Shown here piece by piece: positions 19,063 to 27,105 of a DNA stretch of 36,935 nt (position 1 is its first letter; every line of letters starts with the position of its first letter). The position numbers and the translations under genes are program-made. Origin of the DNA: Sanchytrium tribonematis (Eukaryota; Sanchytriomycota; Sanchytriomycetes; Sanchytriales; Sanchytriaceae). The notes beneath the pieces are model-generated. The model made no database searches and was not told where the DNA came from. It saw only the letters and a list, made by a program, of their open reading frames with translations. The stretch covers positions 1-36,935 of the forward strand of contig JADGIG010000032.1 in assembly GCA_018985235.1 (NCBI GenBank), read 5' to 3'.

Positions 19063-19350
19063 ATGATACACACAATGGAATCAGTGATTGACCCTTTGGA
19101 AGAATTGATCAAGTATCAATCCCAAAAAACTACACAAATCGAAGCTCAAAGGAGTCGAAGAAGACGAATGAATGATACGTACGGGCTTTTAAAGCTTGAG
19201 CTTTCGCGGTATCTAGATGAAACCCAATTTCACACAAAGTTGCAAATTATTGAAAAAACTATTTTAGCAATTCAACAATATAAGCAAAGAAAGGTGGAAT
19301 TGGAGATCGAAAGAAGTCAACTGACTGAAGCATTTAATTCAAAATTTTGA
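19063..19350 (+). CDS. Tiny bHLH-like protein (possible transcription factor)
   Basis: 95 residues. The middle fits a basic helix-loop-helix: basic run RSRRRRMND, helix 1 (TYGLLKLELSRYL), loop with DETQFHTK, helix 2 (LQIIEKTILAIQQY), then a leucine/glutamate-rich extension (KVELEIERSQL) that could continue as a zipper. This matches the HES/MAX-like layout R-RRR-x-N..(F/Y)..LK...L......KL....IL..A(I/V).Y. The usual glutamate that reads CANNTG DNA is a glutamine here (AQRSRRRR), with another glutamate two residues earlier, so DNA binding is uncertain. There is almost nothing outside the motif. Alternative: a charged coiled coil resembling bHLH by chance. A second ATG lies at 19075. Confidence 0.5.
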   Translation: MIHTMESVIDPLEELIKYQSQKTTQIEAQRSRRRRMNDTYGLLKLELSRYLDETQFHTKLQIIEKTILAIQQYKQRKVELEIERSQLTEAFNSKF

Positions 19351-19390
19351 TTTCTAATAAATAAGTATTTTCTATTAACTTCAACAGGAG

Positions 19391-19585
19391 ATGGGATGTG
19401 AGAGAGCCAAACTACAGCTTTTAAATTGTATAAAAAGTTCCGATTGTCATAAGCAAGGCGGTAAAAACTGTCTTAAAAAAGAAAATCGACCTCAAGAATG
19501 CCACGAGTCATATATTGCATTCTTCAATTGCAAAAGAGCAATGTTGGATCCCAGATATCGATTTAAAGGCAACGTATTTGAGTAA
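19391..19585 (+). CDS. PET191: Pet191/COA5, twin CX9C cytochrome oxidase assembly factor
   Basis: 64 residues. Mitochondrial intermembrane-space protein required to assemble cytochrome c oxidase. Twin CX9C motifs are exact: CERAKLQLLNC and CHESYIAFFNC, each cysteine pair nine residues apart, with two more cysteines (SSDC, KNC) in the positions found in Pet191/COA5. The family ending CKRAMLDPRYRFKGN (COA5: CKRSVLDNRARFRG) identifies it over other CX9C proteins. Like other such proteins it has no presequence; import would use the Mia40 route. Start ATG 19391 is 40 bp after the bHLH-like gene. Confidence 0.9.
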   Translation: MGCERAKLQLLNCIKSSDCHKQGGKNCLKKENRPQECHESYIAFFNCKRAMLDPRYRFKGNVFE

Positions 19586-19733
19586 ATTCATTTATTTAAG
19601 CAAAAGATTTTGCCTGTATAAACTCGGTGGAATTTTATGCTCTTTAGCTTCTATAATGTAGGTTTTTGTGGTTAAATTCTTTTTAAGTTGTGTTTCGTAA
19701 ATACGTTGTAACATGCGGATCATCAAAATTTAA

Positions 19734-20576
19734 CTATTTTATTTTTAGCTTTGGATTTCTTTTTTTCTTACCCTCAGTTGAAGGCTTTGATTTTTTATTC
19801 TTTTTTCTCCACCATCTTTGTAATAAAAGTATGGCCGTAACTTGCATCTCCATCTGTTTCTTAGCTTTATCTTTTTTCAACTCTTCTTCGCGGTCTCTTT
19901 CCACAACTTTATTTTTAGCTTCAAATTCCTCCTCAACTTTTAAGAGTGCCTCCGATACTTTAAATATCTCATTCCTAAGAAACTCTATTTCTTTTTCTTG
20001 ATCAGAAATAGTTTGATCGTACTTTTTCACCCAAGTGTCCAATATTATAGTTCTTTCCTCTCTTGCAGAAAGGTACAAATTTTTTAAGATTTTCATCGCA
20101 TCTGTGCATTTTGTCTCTTTGAATGTATGATTATCAACGAGCAAGGAGATTTCCTCGAGCATGTGCCGCTTTAAGGCTTCGAAGTTTGATTTTTCAAACT
20201 GGATATGTTCTTCTAACAATTCTATTTGTTTCCTAGAAGAATGTACAATCTGATTTCGTTTGAGTTTCAAGTCAATTAAGCATTTTTGCCTGGTCTCGAT
20301 TTCTTTGCTTGAAGACTCATAAAGCAAATATGTTTGGTTCTTTTGCACTTCTGAAGCAACCATCATTCTTTCATTGGCCAAATTTAAGCAATGATAATCT
20401 TTCATCAATTTTGCAGATTTTGAAATGTAATTGTCATAATTTTCGCCAGGATTCAATTGCATTTGATGGAGAATTTTGATGATTCTTTCAATTCCATTAA
20501 GTTTGTCAATTTCGATAGATTTTACACTATTTCTAAGTGCATCGATAAATCTATCAATAAAATGAGAATTTTGCAT
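19734..20576 (-). CDS. DRC10: Dynein regulatory complex subunit 10 (DRC10/IQCD-like), coiled coil with IQ motif
   Basis: 280 residues from ATG 20574-20576. DRC10 belongs to the nexin-dynein regulatory complex of motile flagella. The protein is long coiled coil (residues about 60-245) with the block ILDTWVKKYDQTISDQEKEI, which parallels IENWIQKYD-EM-EKQEEL in animal IQCD, followed by an IQ-like motif TAILLLQRWWRKKNKK and a lysine-rich tail (KKKRNPKLKIK), the same order as IQCD. The similarity is spread over coiled coil, so identity is good but not certain. It sits 15 bp downstream of RRP42 on the same strand. Together with IFT46 it supports a flagellated stage. Confidence 0.72.
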   Translation of the reverse strand: MQNSHFIDRFIDALRNSVKSIEIDKLNGIERIIKILHQMQLNPGENYDNYISKSAKLMKDYHCLNLANERMMVASEVQKNQTYLLYESSSKEIETRQKCLIDLKLKRNQIVHSSRKQIELLEEHIQFEKSNFEALKRHMLEEISLLVDNHTFKETKCTDAMKILKNLYLSAREERTIILDTWVKKYDQTISDQEKEIEFLRNEIFKVSEALLKVEEEFEAKNKVVERDREEELKKDKAKKQMEMQVTAILLLQRWWRKKNKKSKPSTEGKKKRNPKLKIK

Positions 20577-20591
20577 GACCAAAAAAATTTA

Positions 20592-21371
20592 CTAAAAAAA
20601 CGAAATAGGATTAGATCCCAATTTGGAACCAGCATTTTCCTTCAAAATCGCATTAATTTTTTGAAATAGTACTTTGCCATTTTCAATTGCATTAGTCACC
20701 ATATTTTTTAATAAAAGTGGAGTGCATAATCCACCATTTGTTGTGCTGACATGTAAGACTTCAGTAGCAATTAAAACATGTATGACGATATCTCCAGCCT
20801 GAATTTCTTCTAGCCTTGGATCGAGGCAAAATGTAGAGCCTAAATTGACTGCGGTGCATGAAATTGGGAATTTGTCAAATGATGGAAGCCGAGTGGCTAA
20901 ATAAATATCCTCTTGGACTTCTATTTCGCCATTTAGAACCTTTAACTTGGGAAGAGTAGTATCCCAAATTGCTGCTTTCATAGCTATTAAGCAACAGTCG
21001 ACAATATTTCCATCAGCATTTAGAAATGAAATTGTCACATTTAATTTCCAATTGTATTTCTCATCAATATGCGGAACAGGAATATTTATATTTGTCAAAA
21101 CAGATTCTAAGTCGCCTATTTGTTCTTCTGTAACATCGCTTTTTTTATCAATTGTTATACCGAGAGTTTTGGAAGAATCCCCCACTATTTCTCCCATAAT
21201 TTGCACAACGCAAATCACCGAACCTAAATTGCACTTGGAGCTTCCATTTGCTCTCGGAAGCACTCCAATACTTATGCTGATATCATTAAAATCAAATATT
21301 TGTCTGCCGTCGATTCTGCAGTTTTTAAGTACTCCGTTAGAAATGTATTTCTTTTCCGTCAGAGACATCAT
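20592..21371 (-). CDS. RRP42: Exosome ring subunit Rrp42 (EXOSC7), RNase PH-like
   Basis: 259 residues. One of six RNase PH-fold proteins of the inactive RNA exosome ring that threads RNA to Rrp44 and Rrp6. N-terminal KKYISNGVLKNCRIDGRQ..DF matches the Rrp42 opening (..YI..GV..N.R.DGR...); then PRANGSSKCNLGSVICVVQIMGEI, NADGNIVDCCLIAMKAAIWDTTLPKL, and a C-terminal region with LDPRLEEI and the closing helix NAIENGKVLFQKINAIL. Rrp43 and Rrp45 are the alternatives; the spacing of the first 40 residues fits Rrp42 best. Its start codon is only 14 bp from that of the divergent alkyltransferase gene. Confidence 0.82.
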   Translation of the reverse strand: MMSLTEKKYISNGVLKNCRIDGRQIFDFNDISISIGVLPRANGSSKCNLGSVICVVQIMGEIVGDSSKTLGITIDKKSDVTEEQIGDLESVLTNINIPVPHIDEKYNWKLNVTISFLNADGNIVDCCLIAMKAAIWDTTLPKLKVLNGEIEVQEDIYLATRLPSFDKFPISCTAVNLGSTFCLDPRLEEIQAGDIVIHVLIATEVLHVSTTNGGLCTPLLLKNMVTNAIENGKVLFQKINAILKENAGSKLGSNPISFF

Positions 21372-21385
21372 CCGATTTCCCCTTT
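21372..21385. promoter_or_regulatory. 14-bp divergent start-to-start region, RRP42 / alkyltransferase
   Basis: CCGATTTCCCCTTT lies between the two ATG codons. Too short for two separate core promoters, so the promoters must overlap coding sequence or the mRNAs are near-leaderless. Confidence 0.45.
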
Positions 21386-21697
21386 ATGACCACTGAATTT
21401 CAAGACTCTGTATACGAGATCACAAAAATTATACCAGCGGGAAAAGTATCCACATATGGTGCTATTGCTAAAATATTGAATACTTCACCGAGGGCAGTCG
21501 CCAGAGCATTGTCAAGAAATACAATTCAAGAGGTTCCTTGTCATCGAATTGTTGGTTCTGACGGAACATTAAAAGGTTTCTTCAAAGAAACTGATGAAAA
21601 AGCCATATTAAAAAAGAAAGCTATTCTTGAGAACGAAGGAGTTTTATTTGAAAATAGAAGGGTTTGTAAGATTTGTTTCTACGAGCTGTCATCATAA
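21386..21697 (+). CDS. Minimal O6-alkylguanine-DNA alkyltransferase (MGMT/Ogt C-terminal domain)
   Basis: 103 residues, just the DNA-binding and active-site domain; the N-terminal domain of human MGMT is missing. Motifs: helix-turn-helix with VSTYGAIAKIL and the arginine-finger region SPRAVARALSRN, then the active-site box VPCHRIVGSDG. The acceptor cysteine is present in PCHR, so this is a potential suicide alkyltransferase rather than an alkyltransferase-like (ATL) protein, in which tryptophan or alanine replaces it. Usual MGMT ending is loose (ILENEGVLFENRR). It would repair O6-methylguanine in the nucleus. ATG 21386; stop 14 bp from CAMKK's. Confidence 0.85.
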   Translation: MTTEFQDSVYEITKIIPAGKVSTYGAIAKILNTSPRAVARALSRNTIQEVPCHRIVGSDGTLKGFFKETDEKAILKKKAILENEGVLFENRRVCKICFYELSS

Positions 21698-21711
21698 GTG
21701 CTATAAATGAA

Positions 21712-23522
21712 TTATTCTAAAACGACACCTAGGTTCTTTTCCGCATCTTTGTCACTTTCATTTTCACTTTCAATGCTCATGTTTATTGACGATCCGTTGC
21801 CCGATGCATCAATTTTAAAGGATTGTTGACTAGGCAAAGGAGATAAAATTGCTTTTTGAATTTGAGGGTTGGAACTATTTGCCCCCCTGCTACTCAAAGA
21901 AGTACTCAATCTTGGCTCTGAGGGATGTGGTGATCTCATGTGTAGTTCTGTCATGCTACCTCTTCTGGAAATGGCTTTTTTAAAATCAACCACCATATTT
22001 GAAAACGAGGAAGATAGCCTCCTTACGCCTCTTTTCAGCTTATCCATTATAGTAAATGCGTTTTCTACCTCATTTTGGGTAACTTCAATAACATCGTAAT
22101 TCGATGGACTGGTTTCGGCCAGCCACCTTGTAACTTGTTCCTCAGTCATCTCTTTTATTATCCATGGATGCACTTTGATCTCATCTAAAGTGATTCTTTT
22201 ATCCCAACGTTTTTCTAATAGTTTTTTAAGTAGATTTTTGCATTCTTCAGATCCGCCTGGTGGAAATTCAAGCTCCTGTTTGGGTATAATGTCAAGCAGT
22301 TCGTATTCATTTGCAGCAGTAAAAGGTACCTGGCCATAAATTAAACAGTATAGAGTAACACCTAATGCCCATATGTCAATACTTTTTGTAATATAAACTT
22401 TATATGAGGGGTCATCTATAAGAGGATGCGGTTCGTCGTCATACTTGATAGGGGTGTGGAGCTCGTCAGTTGCGACGCAAAGTTCGGGTGCAAAAAATGC
22501 GGGTGACCCAACAGTCTTTTCCAATTCTGGATCTTCCTCAATTTGTTTTCTAGGATTGTTTTGATCATGTTGGAGTTTAGGAGAAAAGTGAGAAACACCA
22601 AAATCTGTGATTTTGACGATAAGTTGTTTTTCATTATCTTCGTTCGTTTCATAGGTGTATAGCAAATTTGCAGGTTTTATATCTCTATGAATGACACCTT
22701 GGTAATGCAGATAATCTAGACCACTTATAACTTGTTTAATTATATATCTAGCCTGATCTTCACTTAAAACAGCAACATATTCAATAGATTCATCACTATC
22801 TGTACTAAAATGATCACCAACATAAAATTGAGACCCACTTTGCTGCTCACTCCAATTATACATTTCTCGATGAGGCTCCAAATGGCGAAAATCTTCGTTT
22901 TCCTCAGGATAAGGATTAGTATCTTGATCTGTCCAGAGCACTGGAGAATTCATAGAAAAATCTTCCTCGTCGCTAGAATCCGAAATGCTAAACGAATTGC
23001 TTCTAAAAATTGAATCAAAATCCTCCGGAGTAGCATTTGGATGTCCATTGGTTTGATGGCTAGATTTCCTACGCCATTTTACATGACCGTAGCAGTATTC
23101 CATAATTAAATAAACATTTTGGTCAAATGGATCTTCAATAACTTCCAAAAGTCGCACAACATTTGGGTGATTTAATTTTTTCATAATGGCTATTTCTTTT
23201 TTAATTAAATTCAAATATTGATGCCCATTGGAAAAATTTCCTTTTTTTGTTTTGGGTATGACTTTTATCGCAACAAAGAGATTGTCTGAGTGAGAAGTTG
23301 ATTTTCCCATACAGACCTTTCCATGAACGCCTTTACCGATAGTTTTTATAACTAAATTATTTTGATAATACCAATAAATTGATTAATTTGTTTATAACCA
23401 AGAGGTGAAGTTCCTTTCACCAATGCATTAGTATATTTGACTGGAGGAGTTACACTGCTGACGCTCCCATGTCTAGATATTTCGACTTCATCTTCTTTTT
23501 TTGGTTTTAAGAGTCCTTTCAT
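21712..23522 (-). CDS. CaMKK/Ssp1-type protein kinase with a large hinge insert, one 20-nt intron
   Basis: CDS complement(join(21712..23351,23372..23522)), about 596 residues. The first exon runs from ATG 23520-23522 (MKGLLKPKKEDE...) to the glycine loop, rebuilt by splicing as FIVIKTIGKGVHGKV. All kinase motifs are present: VAIKVIPK lysine, HRDIKPANLLY, DFG in ITDFGVSHF, and GSPAFFAPELC, the CaMKK/LKB1-type activation segment. After the kinase domain the block DVIEVTQNEVENAF...RRLSSSF parallels the CaMKK autoinhibitory region; ISRRGS fits a basophilic-kinase site. A roughly 100-residue acidic/serine-rich insert sits between the hinge (LIMEYCYGHVKW) and ARYIIKQVISGLDYLH. Probable upstream activator of AMPK/Snf1-like kinases. 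Confidence 0.88.
23352..23371 (-). other. 20-nt intron in the CaMKK-type kinase (phase 1)
   Basis: Coding strand GTATTATCAAAATAATTTAG. Removal joins NQFI to VIKTIGKGVHGKV, restoring the ATP-binding loop. Confidence 0.92.
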
Positions 23523-23648
23523 TGAAACTAAGGAGTTTAGTAAATGTGCGCTATTAATTTTAATTTAAACTATTTTCGAAGAAGTAAGCACATGTCGACT
23601 ATAATCCTGTTAAACTCAAACAGCTACTTATTTATTATCGCGATTAAT

Positions 23649-24857
23649 TCAAGCATTGGTAAGTGAGATATTAGAAGAATCATCTTTCACCAAAATTACA
23701 TCCTCAATTCTTATCCCAATCCCCCAATACTCTTTTGGAATATCGCTGCTAGGATTAAAATAAACTCCAGGCTCGATTGTGATTACTGAATTTTTGGGAA
23801 ATAATTTAGTTCCTGATATAGTAAGCGTGTCATGCACATCTAAACCAATATAATGGGTGACTGAATGTGGAAATATATTATTAATGTTGACAAAGGGAAA
23901 CTCTTTATGAAGCAACTCTTTAGATTTTAATTCTAATATTGCAGGAGATGCTGCTGTGGTTGCCATTTGAATCAGTTCGTATTGAACCCTTTGTAATTTA
24001 TCATGAATTTCAGTATACAACTGAGTAGGGCGATATTTCCATGATCGACACATATCCGAGTTATAATTCTCTATCGTTACTCCGAAATCCACGACCATAT
24101 GATCCTTTTTGGATATTGGCATATTATTCTGGTGATAGTGTGGATACAGAGTATTTGTACCGCTGGCGATAAACGGCGTGAAAGCAAGTTGGCCTTTATT
24201 TCGATTCACTTCAAAACATATTTGGCTCAAAATATCATTTTCGTTTTCAAATATGTTATTTTGAATACTTTTCATTACTTCTGAATTGATTTTACAAGCT
24301 TTGCTTATTAATTGAATTTCTGAATCTGATTTCGAGCAACGTAGCTCATCCAGTAACAAAGGACGAGTATTAATTTGCTCTGCACAATAGAGTTTCCATC
24401 TTTGTTGAATGGAATGAGGAAAATTTGTATTGAAAGGCGGCTGATTTGTATAAACAAATTTTGGATTTAATTTCCGCATGAAATTGGAAAACTCTGCTAT
24501 GGAATGAACCGCGCAATCTTTTAATTCCGGGTACGGCGAAGAGTAAATGTCCCTTTTAGGTGTAAATAAATGATATTCGTACGAAAATCTAGTGGGTAAT
24601 AATATTGCAATACAATCAGGTATATTTAATCCAGTCAAATAGTAAAATGAAGAATTTTGCTTGAATGGTACGGATACATGTGGAGAATAAAAGAGGCTAT
24701 TATTCCCAAAAACAACAATCGGTTCTTGTTTGTCTTTTAAAACTATGGATCTTCTAGATTTGAATTCAGTGTTTGTTATAAACTGCTCCGGATGGCCCGT
24801 TTTGAGTTTGAATTCTATATTGGGCTGAGATTTAAATTTGTTGAAAATTTTCCACAT
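23649..24857 (-). CDS. ICP55: Mitochondrial Xaa-Pro aminopeptidase (Icp55/XPNPEP3)
   Basis: 402 residues, M24B metallopeptidase. Removes one residue from mitochondrial proteins after presequence cleavage by MPP. The N-terminal creatinase-like domain has the family block QNSSFYYLTG; the C-terminal pita-bread domain carries all five metal ligands: the aspartates of VVDFGVTIENYNSDMCR, the histidine of HSVTHYIGLDVHD, and the glutamates of ITIEPGVYF and GIRIEDVIL. The start MWKIFNKFKSQPN looks like a short mitochondrial presequence; I chose ATG 24855-24857 over an upstream TTG. Slightly shorter than yeast Icp55 (511). Confidence 0.92.
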   Translation of the reverse strand: MWKIFNKFKSQPNIEFKLKTGHPEQFITNTEFKSRRSIVLKDKQEPIVVFGNNSLFYSPHVSVPFKQNSSFYYLTGLNIPDCIAILLPTRFSYEYHLFTPKRDIYSSPYPELKDCAVHSIAEFSNFMRKLNPKFVYTNQPPFNTNFPHSIQQRWKLYCAEQINTRPLLLDELRCSKSDSEIQLISKACKINSEVMKSIQNNIFENENDILSQICFEVNRNKGQLAFTPFIASGTNTLYPHYHQNNMPISKKDHMVVDFGVTIENYNSDMCRSWKYRPTQLYTEIHDKLQRVQYELIQMATTAASPAILELKSKELLHKEFPFVNINNIFPHSVTHYIGLDVHDTLTISGTKLFPKNSVITIEPGVYFNPSSDIPKEYWGIGIRIEDVILVKDDSSNISLTNA

Positions 24858-24932
24858 CAATAGCTAGCCCCTGGCTTATTTTTAATAGGTGGGATTTTAT
24901 GTTTATTAAACCTCAACTTGAGAGAGAAGTAA

Positions 24933-25005
24933 GCCTTTATAGCTCAGTTGGTAGAGCGCTGCACTAGTAATGCAGAGGTCTTCAGTTCAACTCTGAATGG
25001 AGGCA
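24933..25005 (+). tRNA. tRNA-Thr(AGU), intronless
   Basis: 73 nt folding as a full cloverleaf. Acceptor stem GCCTTTA/TGGAGGC with two G-U pairs, discriminator A. D arm GCTC..GAGC. Anticodon stem CTGCA/TGCAG with loop CTAGTAA, anticodon AGT, so threonine (read with I34 after deamination). T arm TTCAG/CTGAA with loop TTCAACT. The internal A box (TAGCTCAGTTGG) and a slightly divergent B box (AGTTCAACTCT) are present. CCA is not encoded, as in eukaryotes. Confidence 0.96.
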
Positions 25006-25008
25006 ATA

Positions 25009-25013
25009 TTTTT
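25009..25013 (+). terminator. RNA polymerase III terminator of tRNA-Thr
   Basis: TTTTT, three bases after the discriminator. Confidence 0.75.
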
Positions 25014-25124
25014 CATCAGAATTACTATTGTAATCTCCATTTCGCTTACTATCTTTGTTAATTATTAAATCACACCTATTTAAATTGATTTGTAGATATT
25101 TGAGTCAGCAAATTTTTGTGACAG

Positions 25125-25322
25125 ATGTCTGCTCCTTATTCAAATTTACTCAGTTCATCGAAATTAGATAATTCATTGTTTGGAACTTATACATTTCTTT
25201 CAACAGGAATTATTCAAGGACTCTTAGTATTTTTGATTTTTGTGTGGGTAATTGTAGTAGCCGTATCTTGGCTAACTACATTAGATGTACCCAAATATGT
25301 ACCAGAAAAAAAAGAACAGTAA
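25125..25322 (+). CDS. 65-residue single-pass protein resembling the Ac45/Voa1 transmembrane tail (V-ATPase)
   Basis: Complete small gene: TGA CAG ATG at the start (an in-frame stop just upstream) and TAA at 25320-25322. One hydrophobic helix (residues about 24-50). The block YTFLSTGIIQGLLVFLIF, followed by WLTTLDVP, resembles the C-terminal membrane segment of V-ATPase accessory subunits Ac45/ATP6AP1 and yeast Voa1/Big1, which read Y-FFTPGI-MG-(I/L)VSLLL and end with a SL-x-(T/S) strand. Those are long luminal proteins, but in assembled V-ATPases the processed transmembrane stub stays in the Vo rotor ring. Here the stub seems to be the whole gene. No signal peptide. The match is by eye and short. 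It converges on NFS1 with 5 bp between stops. Confidence 0.5.
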   Translation: MSAPYSNLLSSSKLDNSLFGTYTFLSTGIIQGLLVFLIFVWVIVVAVSWLTTLDVPKYVPEKKEQ

Positions 25323-25327
25323 ATTTA

Positions 25328-26615
25328 TTAGTGTTGCGTCCACTGAATTGTCTTTAAATCGATTCCTTCTTCGACTGCCATTTCCCACAAGGGACTCATT
25401 TCTCTTAATCTGTTGACTTGCATAACTATTATTTGAATTAGTTCATCTACTTCTTCCTCTGTTGTAAATCGACCTATTCCAAATCTAATCGAAGAGTGTG
25501 CCATATCGTCGTCCGTTCCTAAGGCACGGAGAACATACGATGGTTCCTAAATTAAAAAGGGTTACCAAAGAGGCGGAAGTGCATGCAGAGCCACTTGAGA
25601 GAGCATGGCCATTAAGCGCCATTAATAGTGATTCACCTTCGACGTATCCAAAACTCAAATTCACACATCCAGGATATGTATGATTCAAATCCCCATTTCT
25701 TGTAACATGAGAAAGTTTGGAAGTTATTCCTTGAACGAGCCTATTACTTAAAGTTTCAATTCTTTTAGATTCTTCTGCCATGTGATCAATCGCGAGTTGG
25801 CAAGCTTCACCGAAGCCGACAGTCAGTGGGGTCGGGACAGTACCACTTCGTAACCCTCTTTCTTGGCCACCACCATGTATTAAGGGTTCCAGTCGCACTC
25901 GTGGTCTTCTTCTGACGTACAAAGCACCAATCCCTTTCGGGCCATATATTTTATGACCAGATAGAGATAGCGCAGCAATATTCCAAGATTTGACGTCTAT
26001 AGGTATTTTTCCAAGGGCTTGAGCAGCATCAGTATGAAGTAAAACTTTTGTATCCTTGCATAGCTGTCCAATTTCCTTCATAGGTTGAATTACACCAATT
26101 TCATTATTGACCGTCATAATGCTAACCATGATAGTGCTTGGACGAATCGCATTTTCAAGATCCTTCAATTTAACAATACCTCCCATATCAACTGGCAAAT
26201 AAGTAACCTCGAATCCTTGAGTCTGTAAATATCGACATGAATCCAGAACACATTTATGCTCAGTCTGAGTTGTAATGATATGATTTTTAGACTCAGATTT
26301 GTAAAATCTAGAAATGCCTTTAAGTGCAGTATTATTTGCCTCAGTGGCACCACTTGTAAATACGATTTCTTTAGGATCCGCATTTATAAGTTTGGCAATT
26401 TGACTTCGAGCTAATTCAACTGCTTTTTCGCTCTCCCAGCCAAAAGCATGTGTTCTGCTATGTGGATTGCCGAACATGACATCAAAATATGGCAACATTC
26501 TCTGAACAACCCTTGGATCTGTTGGTGTAGTAGCCTGGTAATCAAAGTAAACCGGAACGCCATTTCTTTTTACCAATTTTGGCACGAAATGTATCGATCT
26601 ACAAAAATGTGTCAT
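25328..26615 (-). CDS. NFS1: Mitochondrial cysteine desulfurase Nfs1, one 19-nt intron
   Basis: CDS complement(join(25328..25546,25566..26615)), about 422 residues. PLP enzyme that takes sulfur from cysteine for Fe-S clusters and tRNA thiolation. A short presequence ([14 protein letters not shown]) precedes [15 protein letters not shown]. Key parts: [37 protein letters not shown] lysine in [26 protein letters not shown], and the persulfide cysteine loop [13 protein letters not shown]. The second exon restores [15 protein letters not shown], then the usual [17 protein letters not shown] and an ending like [10 protein letters not shown]...IQWTQH. ATG 26613-26615; an upstream TTG frame is ignored. 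Confidence 0.97.
25547..25565 (-). other. 19-nt intron in NFS1 (phase 0)
   Basis: Coding strand GTAACCCTTTTTAATTTAG. Removal joins ACTSASL to [10 protein letters not shown] beside the active-site cysteine loop. Confidence 0.95.
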
Positions 26616-26661
26616 CCTATTAGAAGCCAAATATACAATTTATACACTCCTTCAAACGGAA
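26616..26661. promoter_or_regulatory. 46-bp divergent region, NFS1 / PABPN1
   Basis: All the DNA between two start codons. AT-rich (ATATACAATTTATAC), possibly a weak TATA-like element; too short for two independent promoters. Confidence 0.35.
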
Positions 26662-27093
26662 ATGGAACTTTTAGTACAAGCAGAAAAACTAAAAGCTCGA
26701 GTTGATCAAATCAATGAAAGGATAAGAAATGCAACAAAAGTGAGTAAAGAAGATTTAGATCAAAGATCGGTTTATATTGGAAATGTAGACTACAATATCA
26801 CTCCTTCTGATCTATATGAAAAAATGATTGAGAATGGGTGTACTAATATAAATAGAGTGACCATATTATGCAATCAAAATGGAACTCCCAAAGGCTTTGC
26901 ATACGCCGAATTTGAATCTCCAGATTATGTTGAAAAAGGTTTAGAATTGACTGGACTCGTAATCAATGGTAGGGATCTAAGGGTTAGTGTTAAGCGGACA
27001 AATGTTCCTGGCATGGGACGCGGTGGGCGTGGAGGAAGAGGCAGAGGTAGAAATTTGAGAAGAGGAAGGGCTCGCGGTCGCTATGCACAATAA
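26662..27093 (+). CDS. PABPN1: Nuclear poly(A)-binding protein 2 (PABPN1-like)
   Basis: 143 residues. Binds nascent poly(A) tails and sets tail length during mRNA 3' processing. A short coiled-coil N-terminus (KLKARVDQINERIRN) precedes one RRM with RNP2 SVYIGNVDY and RNP1 KGFAYAEF; VTILCNQNGTPKGFAY and KRTNVPGM match PABPN1 (NRVTILCDK..PKGFAYIEF...KRTNRPGI). The C-terminus is arginine/glycine-rich (GRGGRGGRGRGR), a likely arginine-methylation target. The alanine and acidic N-terminal region of animal PABPN1 is missing. Stop codon 12 bp from that of CYS3. Confidence 0.93.
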   Translation: MELLVQAEKLKARVDQINERIRNATKVSKEDLDQRSVYIGNVDYNITPSDLYEKMIENGCTNINRVTILCNQNGTPKGFAYAEFESPDYVEKGLELTGLVINGRDLRVSVKRTNVPGMGRGGRGGRGRGRNLRRGRARGRYAQ

Positions 27094-27105
27094 ATATCCC
27101 AAAAT

